DNA of 64,000 nt from Cellulosimicrobium marinum (GCF_020551945.1 NZ_JAJBZH010000001.1:624108-688107); one strand, 5' to 3'. Shown: positions 9,178 through 17,953, numbered from the stretch's first letter. Made by a program: numbers and translations. The notes: generated from the sequence alone by a model not told the origin.

Positions 9178-10292
9178 GCCGCCGCCCGGTCCTGTACTCG
9201 CTGCTCTTCGACACGGTCTTCGCCCGGATGGACCCGGAGCGTGCCCACGAGGTCGCGTTCACGATGATCGCGGCGGCCGGGCGCGTCCCGGTGCTGCGCG
9301 ACGTCGTGCAGGGCGCCGTCGCCCCGTACCTCGGGCGGGGGGCCGGGGGCCGGGGGAGCGTCGAGGTGCTCGGGCGGGTCTTCCCGGCGCCGTTCGGCCT
9401 CGCGGGCGGGTTCGACAAGAACGCGCGCGCGGTCCGCGGGCTGACGATGCTCGGCTTCGCGTTCGTCGAGGTCGGGACCGTGACCGCGCACGCCCAGCCC
9501 GGCAACGAGCGCCCGCGCCTGTGGCGCGAGCTGGACGTGCGCGGCGTGCGCAACCGCATGGGCTTCAACAACGAGGGTGCCGCGGCGGCCGCCGAGCGGC
9601 TGCGGGACCTGCGCGCGACGCCGGCCGGGCGGGCCGTCGTCGTCGGCGCGAACATCGGCAAGACGAAGGTGACGCCGGCGGACGAGGCCCCCGGCGACTA
9701 CGCGACGAGCGCGGGACTCCTCGCGCCGTGGGCGGACTACCTCGTGGTCAACGTCTCCTCGCCCAACACGCCCGGCCTGCGCGACCTGCAGGAGGTCGAG
9801 TCGCTGCGCCCCATCCTCGTCGCCGTCCGCGACGCGGCAGACGCGGCCACGACCGCGGCGGGGGCGGACCGCGTGCCGCTGCTCGTGAAGATCGCGCCCG
9901 ACCTCGCCGACGAGGACGTCGACGCGGTCGCCGACCTCGTCGACGAGCTCGACCTGGACGGCGTCGTCGCCGTGAACACGACGATCGGGCACGACCGCGG
10001 ACCCGGCGGGCTGTCCGGACCGCCCGTGCGGGCCCGCGGGCTCGCCGTGGTCGCCCGGCTGCGCGAGCGCCTTGGCCCCCGCCGCGCGATCATCGGGGTG
10101 GGCGGCGTGACCACCGCGCACGACGCGCGCGACTACCTGCACGCGGGCGCCGACCTCGTCCAGGGGTACACCGGGTTCCTCTACCAGGGTCCGCTCTGGG
10201 CGGCGCGCATCAACCGGTCGCTCGTGCGGCACCCGGAGCCCGGGACGCGGGTCCGCGGCGCGGGCACGCACGCGGGGCAGGAGGGCGCATGA
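9174..10292 (+). CDS. pyrD: quinone-dependent dihydroorotate dehydrogenase (class 2)
   Basis: A 372-residue FMN enzyme that oxidises dihydroorotate to orotate in pyrimidine synthesis and passes electrons to membrane quinones. The N-terminal amphipathic region (LYSLLFDTVFARMDPERAHE) marks the membrane-bound class 2. The FMN/substrate motifs FGLAGGFDKN, NRMGFNNEG and VVNVSSPNTPGL are all present; the second Ser of VSSPN is the class 2 catalytic base. GVGGV and GADLVQGYTGFLYQGP complete the barrel. It overlaps both neighbours by 4 bases. Confidence 0.96.
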   Translation: MSRRPVLYSLLFDTVFARMDPERAHEVAFTMIAAAGRVPVLRDVVQGAVAPYLGRGAGGRGSVEVLGRVFPAPFGLAGGFDKNARAVRGLTMLGFAFVEVGTVTAHAQPGNERPRLWRELDVRGVRNRMGFNNEGAAAAAERLRDLRATPAGRAVVVGANIGKTKVTPADEAPGDYATSAGLLAPWADYLVVNVSSPNTPGLRDLQEVESLRPILVAVRDAADAATTAAGADRVPLLVKIAPDLADEDVDAVADLVDELDLDGVVAVNTTIGHDRGPGGLSGPPVRARGLAVVARLRERLGPRRAIIGVGGVTTAHDARDYLHAGADLVQGYTGFLYQGPLWAARINRSLVRHPEPGTRVRGAGTHAGQEGA

Positions 10293-10498
10293 TCCGGCCG
10301 CAGTGGGTGTGGCAGCTCGACGACGCCGAGGGGCGTCCCCGGACCTCCCCCGTCAGCCCGGTGTTCACCACGCAGTTCGACGCCGAGCAGTGGCTCGGGG
10401 AGACGTGGCGGTCGCTCGCGGCGGACGGGGTCGCCGTCGCGCGCCTGGTGCACGACGGCGTCCAGGTGACCCCTCCCGTGGAGCTGCGGGCACGCTGA
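10289..10498 (+). CDS. small conserved hypothetical protein
   Basis: A 69-residue soluble protein overlapping the end of pyrD (ATGA). The sequence includes TTQFDAEQWLGETWRSLAADGV and VARLVHDGVQVTPPVEL, which resembles the short actinobacterial proteins often annotated only as hypothetical. No catalytic motif is visible. Coupling to pyrD is the only clue to its role. Confidence 0.65.
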   Translation: MIRPQWVWQLDDAEGRPRTSPVSPVFTTQFDAEQWLGETWRSLAADGVAVARLVHDGVQVTPPVELRAR

Positions 10499-10513
10499 GG
10501 GCCCGCCGCGCGG

Positions 10514-11989
10514 TCAGCGGCGCACGTGCTCCCAGGCGGACGCGAGCGCGGGCACGGCCCGCGCGAGCTCGTCCGCGGGTCGCGAGAACGTCATCCGGAC
10601 ACGGTCGGCGGAGCTGCCGTCCGGCGTGAAGGTCGGCCCGGCGTTCACGAGCACCCCGCGGCCCGCCGCCGTGGCGGCGAACGCCTGCGCGACGGGCGCC
10701 CCGAGGTCCGCCCACAGCGACAGGCCCCCGGCAGGCACCGGGACCGTCCACGACGGCAGGGCCTCGGCGAGCAGGGAGCAGAGCAGGTCGCGCTGTGCGC
10801 GGAGCATCGCACGCCGCTCGGCGAGCACGGCGTGCCGGTCCTCGAGGAGCTCGACGACGGCGAACTGCTCCAGCACCGCCGTCGCGATGTCCGCGGACTG
10901 ACGGGTCCGGGCGAGCCGCGCCACGAGGTCGGGGTGGGCGCGCACCCAGCCCACGCGCAGCCCGCCCCAGAACGACTTCGACGCCGACCCGACGGTCACG
11001 ACGTACGGCGACGTCCCGTCCCCGGCGAGGGGCGGGACGGCGCCGTCGTCCTCGCTTGGACCGAGGTCGAGCGCGAGGTCGGTCAGGGTCTCGTCGCCGA
11101 CGACGGTGACGCGCTGACGTGCCGCGACGTCGCGCACCTCGGCGCGCTCGTGCGCCGTGAGGGTGTACCCGGTGGGGTTGTGGAAGTCGGGGACGAGGTA
11201 GACCAGGCGGGGGCCCGTCTCGCGCAGCGTGGACGCGAGGAGCGCGAGGTCGAGACCGGGCCGGGTGGGGTCGGAGCCGTCGCCCACGGGCAGCGGCACG
11301 AGGCGCGCCCCCGCGCGTCGGACGGCGTCCATCGCGTGGTAGTACGTCGGGGACTGGACGACGGCGCGGTCCCCGGGGCCGAGCAGCGTCGCGGCGATCG
11401 TCGTGATGGCGTGCTGGCCCCCCGTGGTCACGAGGATCTCGTCGGGCGTCGTGGGCGTCCCGCGGGCGGTGTAGCGCGCGGCGATCGCCTCACGCAGCAC
11501 GGCGAGGCCGTACGGCTCGTACCCCCCGTCGCCGAGGTGCGCGGGCAGGCGCTCCAGCGCGCGGGTGTACGCCCCGTGCAGCCCGGACGGGGCGGCGGAC
11601 GTGGCCTGCGAGAGGTCGGCGAGCGCGGGGACCGCGGCCGGGCGCGGACCGGGGACCGGCGGCGCGTCCCCGCCGGACGGGCGGCCCGTGGTGCGCGCAC
11701 CCCCGCGCGGCAGCACGACGACCGTCCCGGAGCCGGTGCGCGACCGCGCGAAGCCGAGCTCGCGCAGCCGCCCGTACGCCGCCGCCGTCGTGGTGCGCGA
11801 CACCCCGAGCGCCCCGGCCAGGTCGCGCTCGGACGGCAGGCGGGTGTGCGGGGCGAGCGTCCCGGCGAGGACGGCGGCGCGCAGCGCGTCGGCGAGCGCG
11901 ACGTAGGCGGGCCCGCCCGCGTGCCAGCGCCCGAGCAGCCGCGTCGCCGCCGCGGGGGACAGGTGCCGGTGGACGTCGGGCAGCAGCAT
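10514..11989 (-). CDS. MocR-type (GntR HTH plus aminotransferase) regulator, YczR-like
   Basis: A 491-residue PLP-dependent transcription regulator. The N-terminal winged helix (about 1-85) contains TRLPSERDLAGALGVSRTT. The rest is a class I aminotransferase fold with TTGGQHAI, YLVPDFHNPTGYTLT and the PLP lysine in TVGSASKSFWGGLRVGW. It is divergent from a YczE-like membrane protein, the pairing known for the YczR subgroup. I chose the ATG at 11989 because the earlier ATG at 12016 would run through the ATTGGCC inverted repeat. It probably binds that repeat and controls the membrane gene; the effector is unknown. Confidence 0.88.
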   Translation of the reverse strand: MLLPDVHRHLSPAAATRLLGRWHAGGPAYVALADALRAAVLAGTLAPHTRLPSERDLAGALGVSRTTTAAAYGRLRELGFARSRTGSGTVVVLPRGGARTTGRPSGGDAPPVPGPRPAAVPALADLSQATSAAPSGLHGAYTRALERLPAHLGDGGYEPYGLAVLREAIAARYTARGTPTTPDEILVTTGGQHAITTIAATLLGPGDRAVVQSPTYYHAMDAVRRAGARLVPLPVGDGSDPTRPGLDLALLASTLRETGPRLVYLVPDFHNPTGYTLTAHERAEVRDVAARQRVTVVGDETLTDLALDLGPSEDDGAVPPLAGDGTSPYVVTVGSASKSFWGGLRVGWVRAHPDLVARLARTRQSADIATAVLEQFAVVELLEDRHAVLAERRAMLRAQRDLLCSLLAEALPSWTVPVPAGGLSLWADLGAPVAQAFAATAAGRGVLVNAGPTFTPDGSSADRVRMTFSRPADELARAVPALASAWEHVRR

Positions 11990-12007
11990 GCAGGCCACTC
12001 TGGCGTG

Positions 12008-12032
12008 ATTGGCCATGGAAGTCCAGGCCAAT
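12008..12032. promoter_or_regulatory. inverted-repeat operator between the MocR and YczE genes
   Basis: ATTGGCC (12008-12014) and GGCCAAT (12026-12032) form a perfect 7-bp inverted repeat with an 11-nt spacer, in the 63-base gap between the divergent starts. The spacer has a further TGGA..TCCA symmetry. The position fits the binding site of the MocR regulator. Confidence 0.7.
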
Positions 12033-12052
12033 GCCGATCGAGGATGGGGGCC

Positions 12053-12712
12053 ATGTCCCCGACCCGGCGCACCGCCCAACTCTTCCTCGGCCTCCTCGCC
12101 TACGCGCTGTCCATGGCGCTCCTCCTGCACGCCGGCCAGGGCGGCATGCCCTGGGACGTGCTGCACCAGGGCGTCGTGCGCCGCACCGGACTGCCCTACG
12201 GCGTCGTCGTCGCGAGCCTCAGCGCCGTCGCCCTCGCCGCGTGGGTGCCGCTGCGCCAGCGGCCCGGCTGGGGCACGCTCGCGAACGTCGTCGTCATCGG
12301 CGTCACCATCGACCCCGCGCTCGCGCTCGTCGAGCACCTGGTCCCGACGCCGGCCCCGGCCGTCGCCGTGGCGATGGCGCTCGCGGGCGTGCTGCTCAAC
12401 GGCCTCGCGACGTCGGCCTACCTCGGGGTCCGCCTCGGACCCGGCCCGCGCGACGGTCTCATGACGGGGCTCGTGGCCCGCACCGGCCGCCCGGTCCGGC
12501 TCGTGCGGACCGTCATCGAGGTCGTCGTCGTCTCGCTCGGCTGGGCGCTCGGCGGGACGCTCGGCTGGGCGACGGTCGTGTACGCGCTCGGGGTCGGGCC
12601 CGTCGTCCAGGCGACGGCGCGCTGGTTCGCACCGCGCCCGGTGCGCGTCGGGGGCGCGTCGACGACGGCCGGTGAGGCGCCGGGCCGGCGGATGGTGACA
12701 CCCGCAGGATGA
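12053..12712 (+). CDS. YczE/YitT-type membrane protein
   Basis: A 219-residue integral membrane protein with about five helices. LFLGLLAYALSMALLLHAGQGGMPWDVLHQG at the start and LGVRLGPGPRDGLMTGL in the middle are the recognisable features of the YczE family (YitT/YyaS superfamily). The molecular function is not established; a transport role is suspected. It is divergent from the MocR-type gene, the classic yczR/yczE pairing, so it is likely the regulator's single target. It ends 62 bases before a convergent aldo/keto reductase gene. Confidence 0.8.
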   Translation: MSPTRRTAQLFLGLLAYALSMALLLHAGQGGMPWDVLHQGVVRRTGLPYGVVVASLSAVALAAWVPLRQRPGWGTLANVVVIGVTIDPALALVEHLVPTPAPAVAVAMALAGVLLNGLATSAYLGVRLGPGPRDGLMTGLVARTGRPVRLVRTVIEVVVVSLGWALGGTLGWATVVYALGVGPVVQATARWFAPRPVRVGGASTTAGEAPGRRMVTPAG

Positions 12713-12726
12713 GCGGGTCCCGGTCA

Positions 12727-12768
12727 CCCTCGGGGCGGCGCGGGGAAGTCCGCGCGCCGCCCCGAGGG
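12727..12768. terminator. bidirectional hairpin terminator
   Basis: A perfect 16-bp stem (12727-12742 with 12753-12768) and a 10-nt loop sit between the convergent yczE-like and aldo/keto reductase genes, and can end both transcripts. Confidence 0.8.
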
Positions 12769-12774
12769 CCGGCG

Positions 12775-13788
12775 TCAGGAGGGGCGCTTGCTCGGCGCAC
12801 CCTCCGCGGTCTTGCCGGGGTCACGCTCGACGGCGCCGCCGAGGATCTCGTCGATGCGGGACATGAGCTGGGCGGGGATGGTCACGCCGGACGCCTTGAC
12901 GTTCTCCGCGACCTGCTCGGGCCGCGACGCGCCGACGAGCGCGGCGGCGACGTTGTCGTTCTGGAGGACCCACGCGATCGCGAGCTGGGCCGTCGAGAGG
13001 TCGAGCTCGTCCGCGACCGGCTTGAGCTGCTGCACGCGGGAGAGCACGTCGTCGGTCATGAACCGCTGGATCATGCGCGCGCCGCCCTTGTCGTCCGTGG
13101 CGCGCGAGCCCGCGGGCAGCGGCTGCCCGGGGACGTACTTGCCGGACAGCACGCCCTGCGCCATGGGCGACCAGACGATCTGCGACACGCCGAGCTCCTG
13201 CGACGTCGGCACGACCTCGTCCTCGATGACGCGCCACAGCATCGAGTACTGCGGCTGGGACGAGATGAGCTGGAAGCCCAGGTCCCTCGCGAGGGCGTGG
13301 CCGGCGCGGATCTGGTCCGCGGTCCACTCGGAGACACCGATGTACAGCGCCTTGCCCTGGCGCACGATGTCGGCGAACGCCTGCATCGTCTCCTCGAGCG
13401 GCGTCTCGGTGTCGTACCGGTGCGCCTGGTACAGGTCGACGTAGTCGGTGCCGAGGCGTGTCAGCGAGGCGTTGATCGACTCCATGACGTGCTTGCGGGA
13501 CAGGCCGGAGTCGTTGGGGCCGGCGGGGCCGGTCGGCCAGTACACCTTGGTGAAGATCTCGAGGGACTCGCGGCGCTGCCCCTTGAGGGCGTCGCCGAGG
13601 ACCTGCTCGGCCTTCGTGTTCGCGTAGACGTCCGCGGTGTCGAAGGACGTGATGCCGGCGTCGAGGGCGGCGTGGACGCACGCCGTCGCGACGTCGTTCT
13701 CCACCTGGGAGCCGTGGGTGAGCCAGTTGCCGTAGGTGATCTCGGAGATCTTGAGACCACTGTTGCCGAGGTAGCGGTAATGGGGCAT
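12775..13788 (-). CDS. aldo/keto reductase (Kv-beta-like subfamily)
   Basis: A 337-residue NADPH-dependent oxidoreductase with a TIM barrel. The active-site parts are visible in order: DTADVYANTKAE (Asp and Tyr), EIFTKVYWP (Lys) and DLYQAHRYD (His). The later GVSEWTADQI, SSQPQYSMLWR and SPMAQGVLSGKY segments, and the cofactor-binding ALVGASRPEQV near the C terminus, are typical of the beta-subunit-like AKR branch. Substrate unknown. Single gene, closed by a strong hairpin. Confidence 0.9.
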   Translation of the reverse strand: MPHYRYLGNSGLKISEITYGNWLTHGSQVENDVATACVHAALDAGITSFDTADVYANTKAEQVLGDALKGQRRESLEIFTKVYWPTGPAGPNDSGLSRKHVMESINASLTRLGTDYVDLYQAHRYDTETPLEETMQAFADIVRQGKALYIGVSEWTADQIRAGHALARDLGFQLISSQPQYSMLWRVIEDEVVPTSQELGVSQIVWSPMAQGVLSGKYVPGQPLPAGSRATDDKGGARMIQRFMTDDVLSRVQQLKPVADELDLSTAQLAIAWVLQNDNVAAALVGASRPEQVAENVKASGVTIPAQLMSRIDEILGGAVERDPGKTAEGAPSKRPS

Positions 13789-13856
13789 GACCCCAACCTA
13801 GCGCGCGCGACGGTTGCCCGAGGAACCGGACGGCGAGGCGTCCGGTGTCGCGAGGG

Positions 13857-14468
13857 TCACTCCGGGTAGACGCCGTGCTTCTTGTGCGTCGGCTTCGGCA
13901 GGCGCGCGCGGCGCAGCTGGAACGCGCGCATCACGGCGTACATCACGGTGCCCTTGGGGACCTCGCCGAACTTCGCGCGGATCCGCTTGCGCAGGCCGCG
14001 CCACATGAGCACGGCGTCGACGATCGTCAGCAGCACGATCGCGTAGAGCGTCATCACGGTCGCGAACGCCAGCCCGGCGTTGTTCGCCGTGAAGAGCGAC
14101 AGCACGATGAACACCAGTGCCACCGGGAGGAAGAACTCCCCGAGGTTCCACCGGGCGTCCACGTGGTCGCGCACGTACCGCTTCACGGGGCCCTTGTCGC
14201 GCGGCGGCAGGTAGCGCTCGTCGCCGGTCTGCATCGCCCGGTACTGCCGGTCCCGCAGCTCGCGCTGCTTCTCCCGCGCCGCCTTCGCCGCCGCACGCCG
14301 GTCGCCCGGCACGAGCGGACGCTTGTTCGCCGCCTCCGACACCTTGCGCTTCGGGGTCGGGCGGCCCTTGCCGGCGGCCACGGGCTCGCCGGACCGGTCG
14401 ATCTCCGTCGTGGCGTCGACGGGGTCGGGGGTGGGCGAGGTCGCGCCGGGCTTGCTGCGGGAGAACAC
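13857..14468 (-). CDS. DUF3043 membrane protein
   Basis: A 203-residue protein of an actinobacterial family. A basic, Lys/Arg-rich N terminus (KGRPTPKRKVSEAANKRP, DRRAAAKAAREKQREL) leads to YLPPRDKGPVKRYVRDHVDARWN, then two membrane helices (FFLPVALVFIVLSL and FATVMTLYAIVLLTIVDAVL) and a basic C-terminal tail. Function not known. The GTG at 14468 is chosen because the protein then begins FSRSK, the usual family start; the divergent dipeptidase begins 63 bases away. Confidence 0.82.
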   Translation of the reverse strand: MFSRSKPGATSPTPDPVDATTEIDRSGEPVAAGKGRPTPKRKVSEAANKRPLVPGDRRAAAKAAREKQRELRDRQYRAMQTGDERYLPPRDKGPVKRYVRDHVDARWNLGEFFLPVALVFIVLSLFTANNAGLAFATVMTLYAIVLLTIVDAVLMWRGLRKRIRAKFGEVPKGTVMYAVMRAFQLRRARLPKPTHKKHGVYPE

Positions 14469-14531
14469 GGGTCCAGGGTAGTCGAGCGCGCGAGCGGTCC
14501 CCACCACGCACCGTGGCGTAGCGTGCTCGTC

Positions 14532-15917
14532 GTGACGAACTCACCCGACATCTCCCCGCTCGCGACCACGCTCCGCGAGACCGTCGCCGCCCAGTTCCCG
14601 GCCCTGCGCGCCGACCTCGAGGACCTCGTCCGCATCCCCAGCGTCTCGAACACGGCGTTCGACGCCGCGCACGTCGCGGCGAGCGCGGACGCCGTGGCCG
14701 CGCTCCTGCGCGACGCCGGGCTCCCCGAGGTGCAGGTCCTGCGCGCGTCGGCCGACGGGCGCGAGGGAGCGCCCGCCGTCGTCGCGCGCCGGCCCGCGCC
14801 CGACGGCGCACCGACGGTCCTCCTCTACGCCCACCACGACGTGCAGCCCCCGGGCGACGCTGCGACCTGGGAGACCGACCCGTTCGTCCCGACCGAGCGC
14901 GACGGGCGCCTGTACGGGCGCGGCGCCGCGGACGACAAGGCCGGGATCGTCGCGCACCTCGGCGCGCTGCGCGCCCTCGCCGCGCTCGGGGACCTGCCGG
15001 TCGGCGTGACCGTGTTCGTCGAGGGCGAGGAGGAGATCGGCTCGCCCACGTTCCTCCCGTTCCTCACCGAGCACCGCGACCTGCTCGCCGCCGATGTCAT
15101 CGTCGTCGCCGACTCGCAGAACTGGAAGGTCGGCGTCCCCGCGCTCACCACGTCGCTGCGCGGCCTGGTCGACTGCGAGGTCGAGGTGGCCGTGCTCGAC
15201 CACGCCGTGCACTCGGGCATGTACGGCGGGCCGGTGCTCGACGCCGTCACGCTCCTCGCGCGCCTGATCGCCACGCTGCACGACGACGTGGGCGACGTCG
15301 CCGTCGACGGCCTCGTCGTGGGGGACGAGCCGAGCGTGGACTACGCCGAGGCGGACTTCCGCGCGGACTCCTCGCTCCTGGACGGCACGCGGCTCGCGGG
15401 GCAGGGCAGCATCGTCGGGCGGCTGTGGACCAAGCCGGCGATCGCGGTCATCGGTCTCGACGCGCCGAGCGTCGCGCACGCGTCGAACACGATCACGCCG
15501 CGCGCGACCGCGAAGATCTCCGTGCGCCTCGCGCCGGGCCAGGACCCCGCGGAGGCCATGGCGGCGCTGCGCGCGCACCTGGAGTCGCGCGCCCCGTTCG
15601 GGGCGCACGTCACGGTCCGCGACGGCGAGCAGGGCAAGCCGTTCCTCGCCCCCGGCGACTCCACGGCCATGCAGGCCGCCCGCTGGGCGTTCGCGACCTC
15701 GTGGGGCACCGACCCGGTGGACATCGGCGTCGGTGGGTCCATCCCGTTCATCGCCGACCTGCTCGACGTCTTCCCCGACGCGGCCATCCTCGTGACGGGC
15801 GTGGAGGACCCGGACTCGCGTGCGCACGGCGCGAACGAGTCCGTCCACCTCGGCGAGCTCGAGAAGGTCGTGCTCGCGGAGGCGTTGCTCCTCGCCCGCT
15901 TGGGCGCCGCCCTCTGA
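14532..15917 (+). CDS. M20-family dipeptidase
   Basis: A 461-residue cytosolic dizinc peptidase. Metal and catalytic motifs appear in order: LLYAHHDVQPPGD (His ligand and Asp), GRGAADDKAGIV (bridging Asp) and EGEEEIGSPTF (catalytic and metal Glu). A dimerisation domain with VDGLVVG and KISVRLAPGQDP follows, and GANESVHLGELEK supplies the last His. It belongs to the M20/M25/M40 dipeptidase group. A GTG at 14523 is an alternative start three codons earlier. Confidence 0.92.
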   Translation: MTNSPDISPLATTLRETVAAQFPALRADLEDLVRIPSVSNTAFDAAHVAASADAVAALLRDAGLPEVQVLRASADGREGAPAVVARRPAPDGAPTVLLYAHHDVQPPGDAATWETDPFVPTERDGRLYGRGAADDKAGIVAHLGALRALAALGDLPVGVTVFVEGEEEIGSPTFLPFLTEHRDLLAADVIVVADSQNWKVGVPALTTSLRGLVDCEVEVAVLDHAVHSGMYGGPVLDAVTLLARLIATLHDDVGDVAVDGLVVGDEPSVDYAEADFRADSSLLDGTRLAGQGSIVGRLWTKPAIAVIGLDAPSVAHASNTITPRATAKISVRLAPGQDPAEAMAALRAHLESRAPFGAHVTVRDGEQGKPFLAPGDSTAMQAARWAFATSWGTDPVDIGVGGSIPFIADLLDVFPDAAILVTGVEDPDSRAHGANESVHLGELEKVVLAEALLLARLGAAL

Positions 15918-15998
15918 CCCGCCTCCGCGTGAACCACGCGCGCACCGTCGGCGCTCCGCGTGTGTCCCGACGGTGAGCGTGACCGTCATCGGTCGAGC

Positions 15999-16832
15999 TC
16001 AGGGGAGCTGGGAGCGCAGCTCCGCCGCGTCGGCGAGCGTCGGACCGACGACGACGCGCGCCGCCGGGTCGAGCTTCGCCGACAGCACGTCGAGGTCGTC
16101 GAGCGCGGCGCGAGCGGCCGCGGGGTCGTCGGTGCGCAGCGCGAGCTCGGCGAGGTAGGCGATCGCGCGCACGCGGTCCTCGTCGCTCGCGTCCTCTCCG
16201 GAGCGGCGCAGCGCACCGGCGAGGATCCGGCGGGCCTGCACGGGGTCGCCGTGGGAGTCGGCCTGGACGACCGCGTCGTCGACCGCGCGCGCGACCTTGC
16301 CCGGAGGTCGCGCGGCGTAGACCTGTGCGGCCGAGTCGTCGCGCCCGGTCGCCGTCGCCTCGGCCGAGGTCCCGTCGACCGTCGTGCTGTCGACCGCGGT
16401 CCCGTCGACCGCCGCGGCGTCGACCGCGGACGGGCGACGCATGACCCGGACCCAGTTGCCCGCCGGGTCGACGACGCTGAACCCGCTCGCCCCGCCGGCG
16501 TTCGCGCGCCGTCGGGGGCGGGTGATCCGGGGGACACCGGTGAGCGGGAGGCGCCCGTAGCGCTCGCGCAGCCCGGCGGCGAACGTCGCGAACACGGCCG
16601 CGGTGTCGTCGACGAGCGCGATGCAGGTGCTGTACGAGTCCTCGGGCGCGACGCCGTCCATGCCGAAGTAGTGCAGGTCGAACCCGCCCCGCCGCAGGGA
16701 GACGTACGGGTTCGGACGCTGCTGGCGGTAGGTGACCTCGAGCCCGAGCGCGACCCAGAAGTCGCGCATCGCGTCGACGTCGGGGCAGGGCAGCGCGGGG
16801 ATCATCGTCGCGTCGAAGGGGTCGGTTCCCAT
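15999..16832 (-). CDS. VOC-domain protein fused to a C-terminal helical domain
   Basis: A 277-residue protein. Residues 8-133 are a glyoxalase/bleomycin-resistance (VOC) domain: IPALPCPDVDAMRDFWVALGLEV, then FDLHYFG and FSVVDPAGNWVRVMRRP. Residues 136-155 are four 5-residue repeats of the form AVDGT, which look like a recent 15-bp expansion. Residues about 175-277 are all-helical (ARRILAGALRRSG, LAELALRTDDPAAARAALDDL) and resemble TPR-like helical hairpins. VOC proteins either bind small molecules or act as metal enzymes; no activity can be assigned. The ATG at 16832 starts right before the VOC fold. Confidence 0.7.
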   Translation of the reverse strand: MGTDPFDATMIPALPCPDVDAMRDFWVALGLEVTYRQQRPNPYVSLRRGGFDLHYFGMDGVAPEDSYSTCIALVDDTAAVFATFAAGLRERYGRLPLTGVPRITRPRRRANAGGASGFSVVDPAGNWVRVMRRPSAVDAAAVDGTAVDSTTVDGTSAEATATGRDDSAAQVYAARPPGKVARAVDDAVVQADSHGDPVQARRILAGALRRSGEDASDEDRVRAIAYLAELALRTDDPAAARAALDDLDVLSAKLDPAARVVVGPTLADAAELRSQLP

Positions 16833-16866
16833 CCCCTCATCGAACCACCGGCGAACCGCCGGCGGT

Positions 16867-16910
16867 CCACCCGGGTGCCACCCGGGTGCCACCCGGGTTC
16901 CACCCGGGAC
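16867..16910. repeat. four tandem 11-bp copies containing CACCCGGGTG
   Basis: Four head-to-tail 11-bp units (16867-16877, 16878-16888, 16889-16899 and 16900-16910) lie between the VOC gene start and the thioesterase stop. The core CACCCGGGTG is its own reverse complement in the first two copies; the last two differ in their final bases. The period is one DNA helical turn. Confidence 0.8.
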
Positions 16911-16929
16911 CGGACACCCGGGCGTGACC

Positions 16930-17463
16930 TCAGACCGTGCGGTGCGCGACGTCGACGGCGCGCGCCCACGCCGCGACGTCGTGGGGGAGCTCGGGCGAGG
17001 TGACGTCACCGCCGAGGAGCCCGACGACGTCCGGCGCGGGGACGCGGTCGCCCGACCCGCGCGCGAGGAAGCGGCCTGCGACGAGGCCTCGGGCGCACAG
17101 GTCGCCCCGGCGCGCGAACACCTGCTCCAGGTAGACGACCCGCTCGTCCCAGCCGAGGACGCGGGTCGTGATCTCGAACCGGTCGCCGAGCTGCAGCGAC
17201 CGCCGGTACTTCATCGTCGACGCGGCGACGACGGGGTACCAGCCCTTGTCCTTGAGAAGCCCGAAGCCGCCGACGTCGGCGATGAAGTTGCTGCGGGCGA
17301 TGTCCATCATCTGCAGGTAGACGCCGTTGTTCACGTGCAGGTAGAAGTCGAGGTCCCCGGGGTGGACGCGCATCCGGGTGACGGACGGGTCGAGGACCCC
17401 GCGCCCGGGGACGGCCTTGCGGGGCATCGTGCTGGCGACGAGGAGCTGGATCTGTCGGGTCAC
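16930..17463 (-). CDS. hotdog-fold acyl-CoA thioesterase
   Basis: A 177-residue protein of the 4-hydroxybenzoyl-CoA thioesterase superfamily. The catalytic segment is DLDFYLHVNNGVYLQMMDIAR, with the aspartate and HVNNG typical of the family. YPVVAASTMKYRRSLQLGDRFEITTRVLGWDERVVYLEQVF then forms the hotdog strands. It probably hydrolyses acyl-CoA or acyl-ACP; the natural substrate is unclear. GTG start at 17463. It reads toward the tandem repeats in front of the VOC gene. Confidence 0.82.
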   Translation of the reverse strand: MTRQIQLLVASTMPRKAVPGRGVLDPSVTRMRVHPGDLDFYLHVNNGVYLQMMDIARSNFIADVGGFGLLKDKGWYPVVAASTMKYRRSLQLGDRFEITTRVLGWDERVVYLEQVFARRGDLCARGLVAGRFLARGSGDRVPAPDVVGLLGGDVTSPELPHDVAAWARAVDVAHRTV

Positions 17464-17578
17464 CGTCGCAGACTACTGTCTCGCACCGGCGGTATCAGGT
17501 ATCGCCCGTCGCGCGGGACGCGCCGCCGAGCGCGCGGCCCGTCCGACCTGGACGCCCGTCCCAGGAGCGTGTGCGAGG

Positions 17579-17953
17579 ATGCGCGCCGTGACGACGACGA
17601 GCACCGCCCCTCGCCCCTCCGCCACCGCCGCCCGGCCCGACCTGGTCGTCCGCGCGTTCCGCGCCGTGGCGGTCGCCGAGGCGTTCTCCTGGGCCGGACT
17701 GCTCGTGGGGATGTACCTCAAGTGGGTCGCCGGGACCACCGAGCTCGGCGTCGAGATCTTCGGGCCGATCCACGGCGGGCTCGTGCTCGTCTACGTCGCG
17801 CTGGCCGTCCTCGTCGCCGTGCGCGTCCCCTGGTCGCTGTGGACGACGTTCCTCGCCCTCGCGGCGACCGTCCCGCCGTTCTGCACCGTGCTGTTCGACG
17901 TCTGGGCGCACCGCACGGGCCGCTACGGCGCGCACACGACGGCCGCCTCCTAG
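17579..17953 (+). CDS. DUF3817 membrane protein
   Basis: A 124-residue protein with three membrane helices after a short disordered N terminus. The family pattern is visible: FRAVAVAEAFSWAGLLVGMYLKW, then FGPIHGGLVLVYVALAV and WTTFLALAATVPPFCTVLFDVW. Function unknown. ATG at 17579; GTG at 17588 is an equally plausible start. Its stop codon overlaps the end of the convergent DJ-1 gene by 4 bases. Confidence 0.8.
   Translation: MRAVTTTSTAPRPSATAARPDLVVRAFRAVAVAEAFSWAGLLVGMYLKWVAGTTELGVEIFGPIHGGLVLVYVALAVLVAVRVPWSLWTTFLALAATVPPFCTVLFDVWAHRTGRYGAHTTAAS

Noticed and set aside
16867-16910. Possible CRISPR array
   Set aside because: Units are 11 bp and directly adjacent, without spacers or cas genes.
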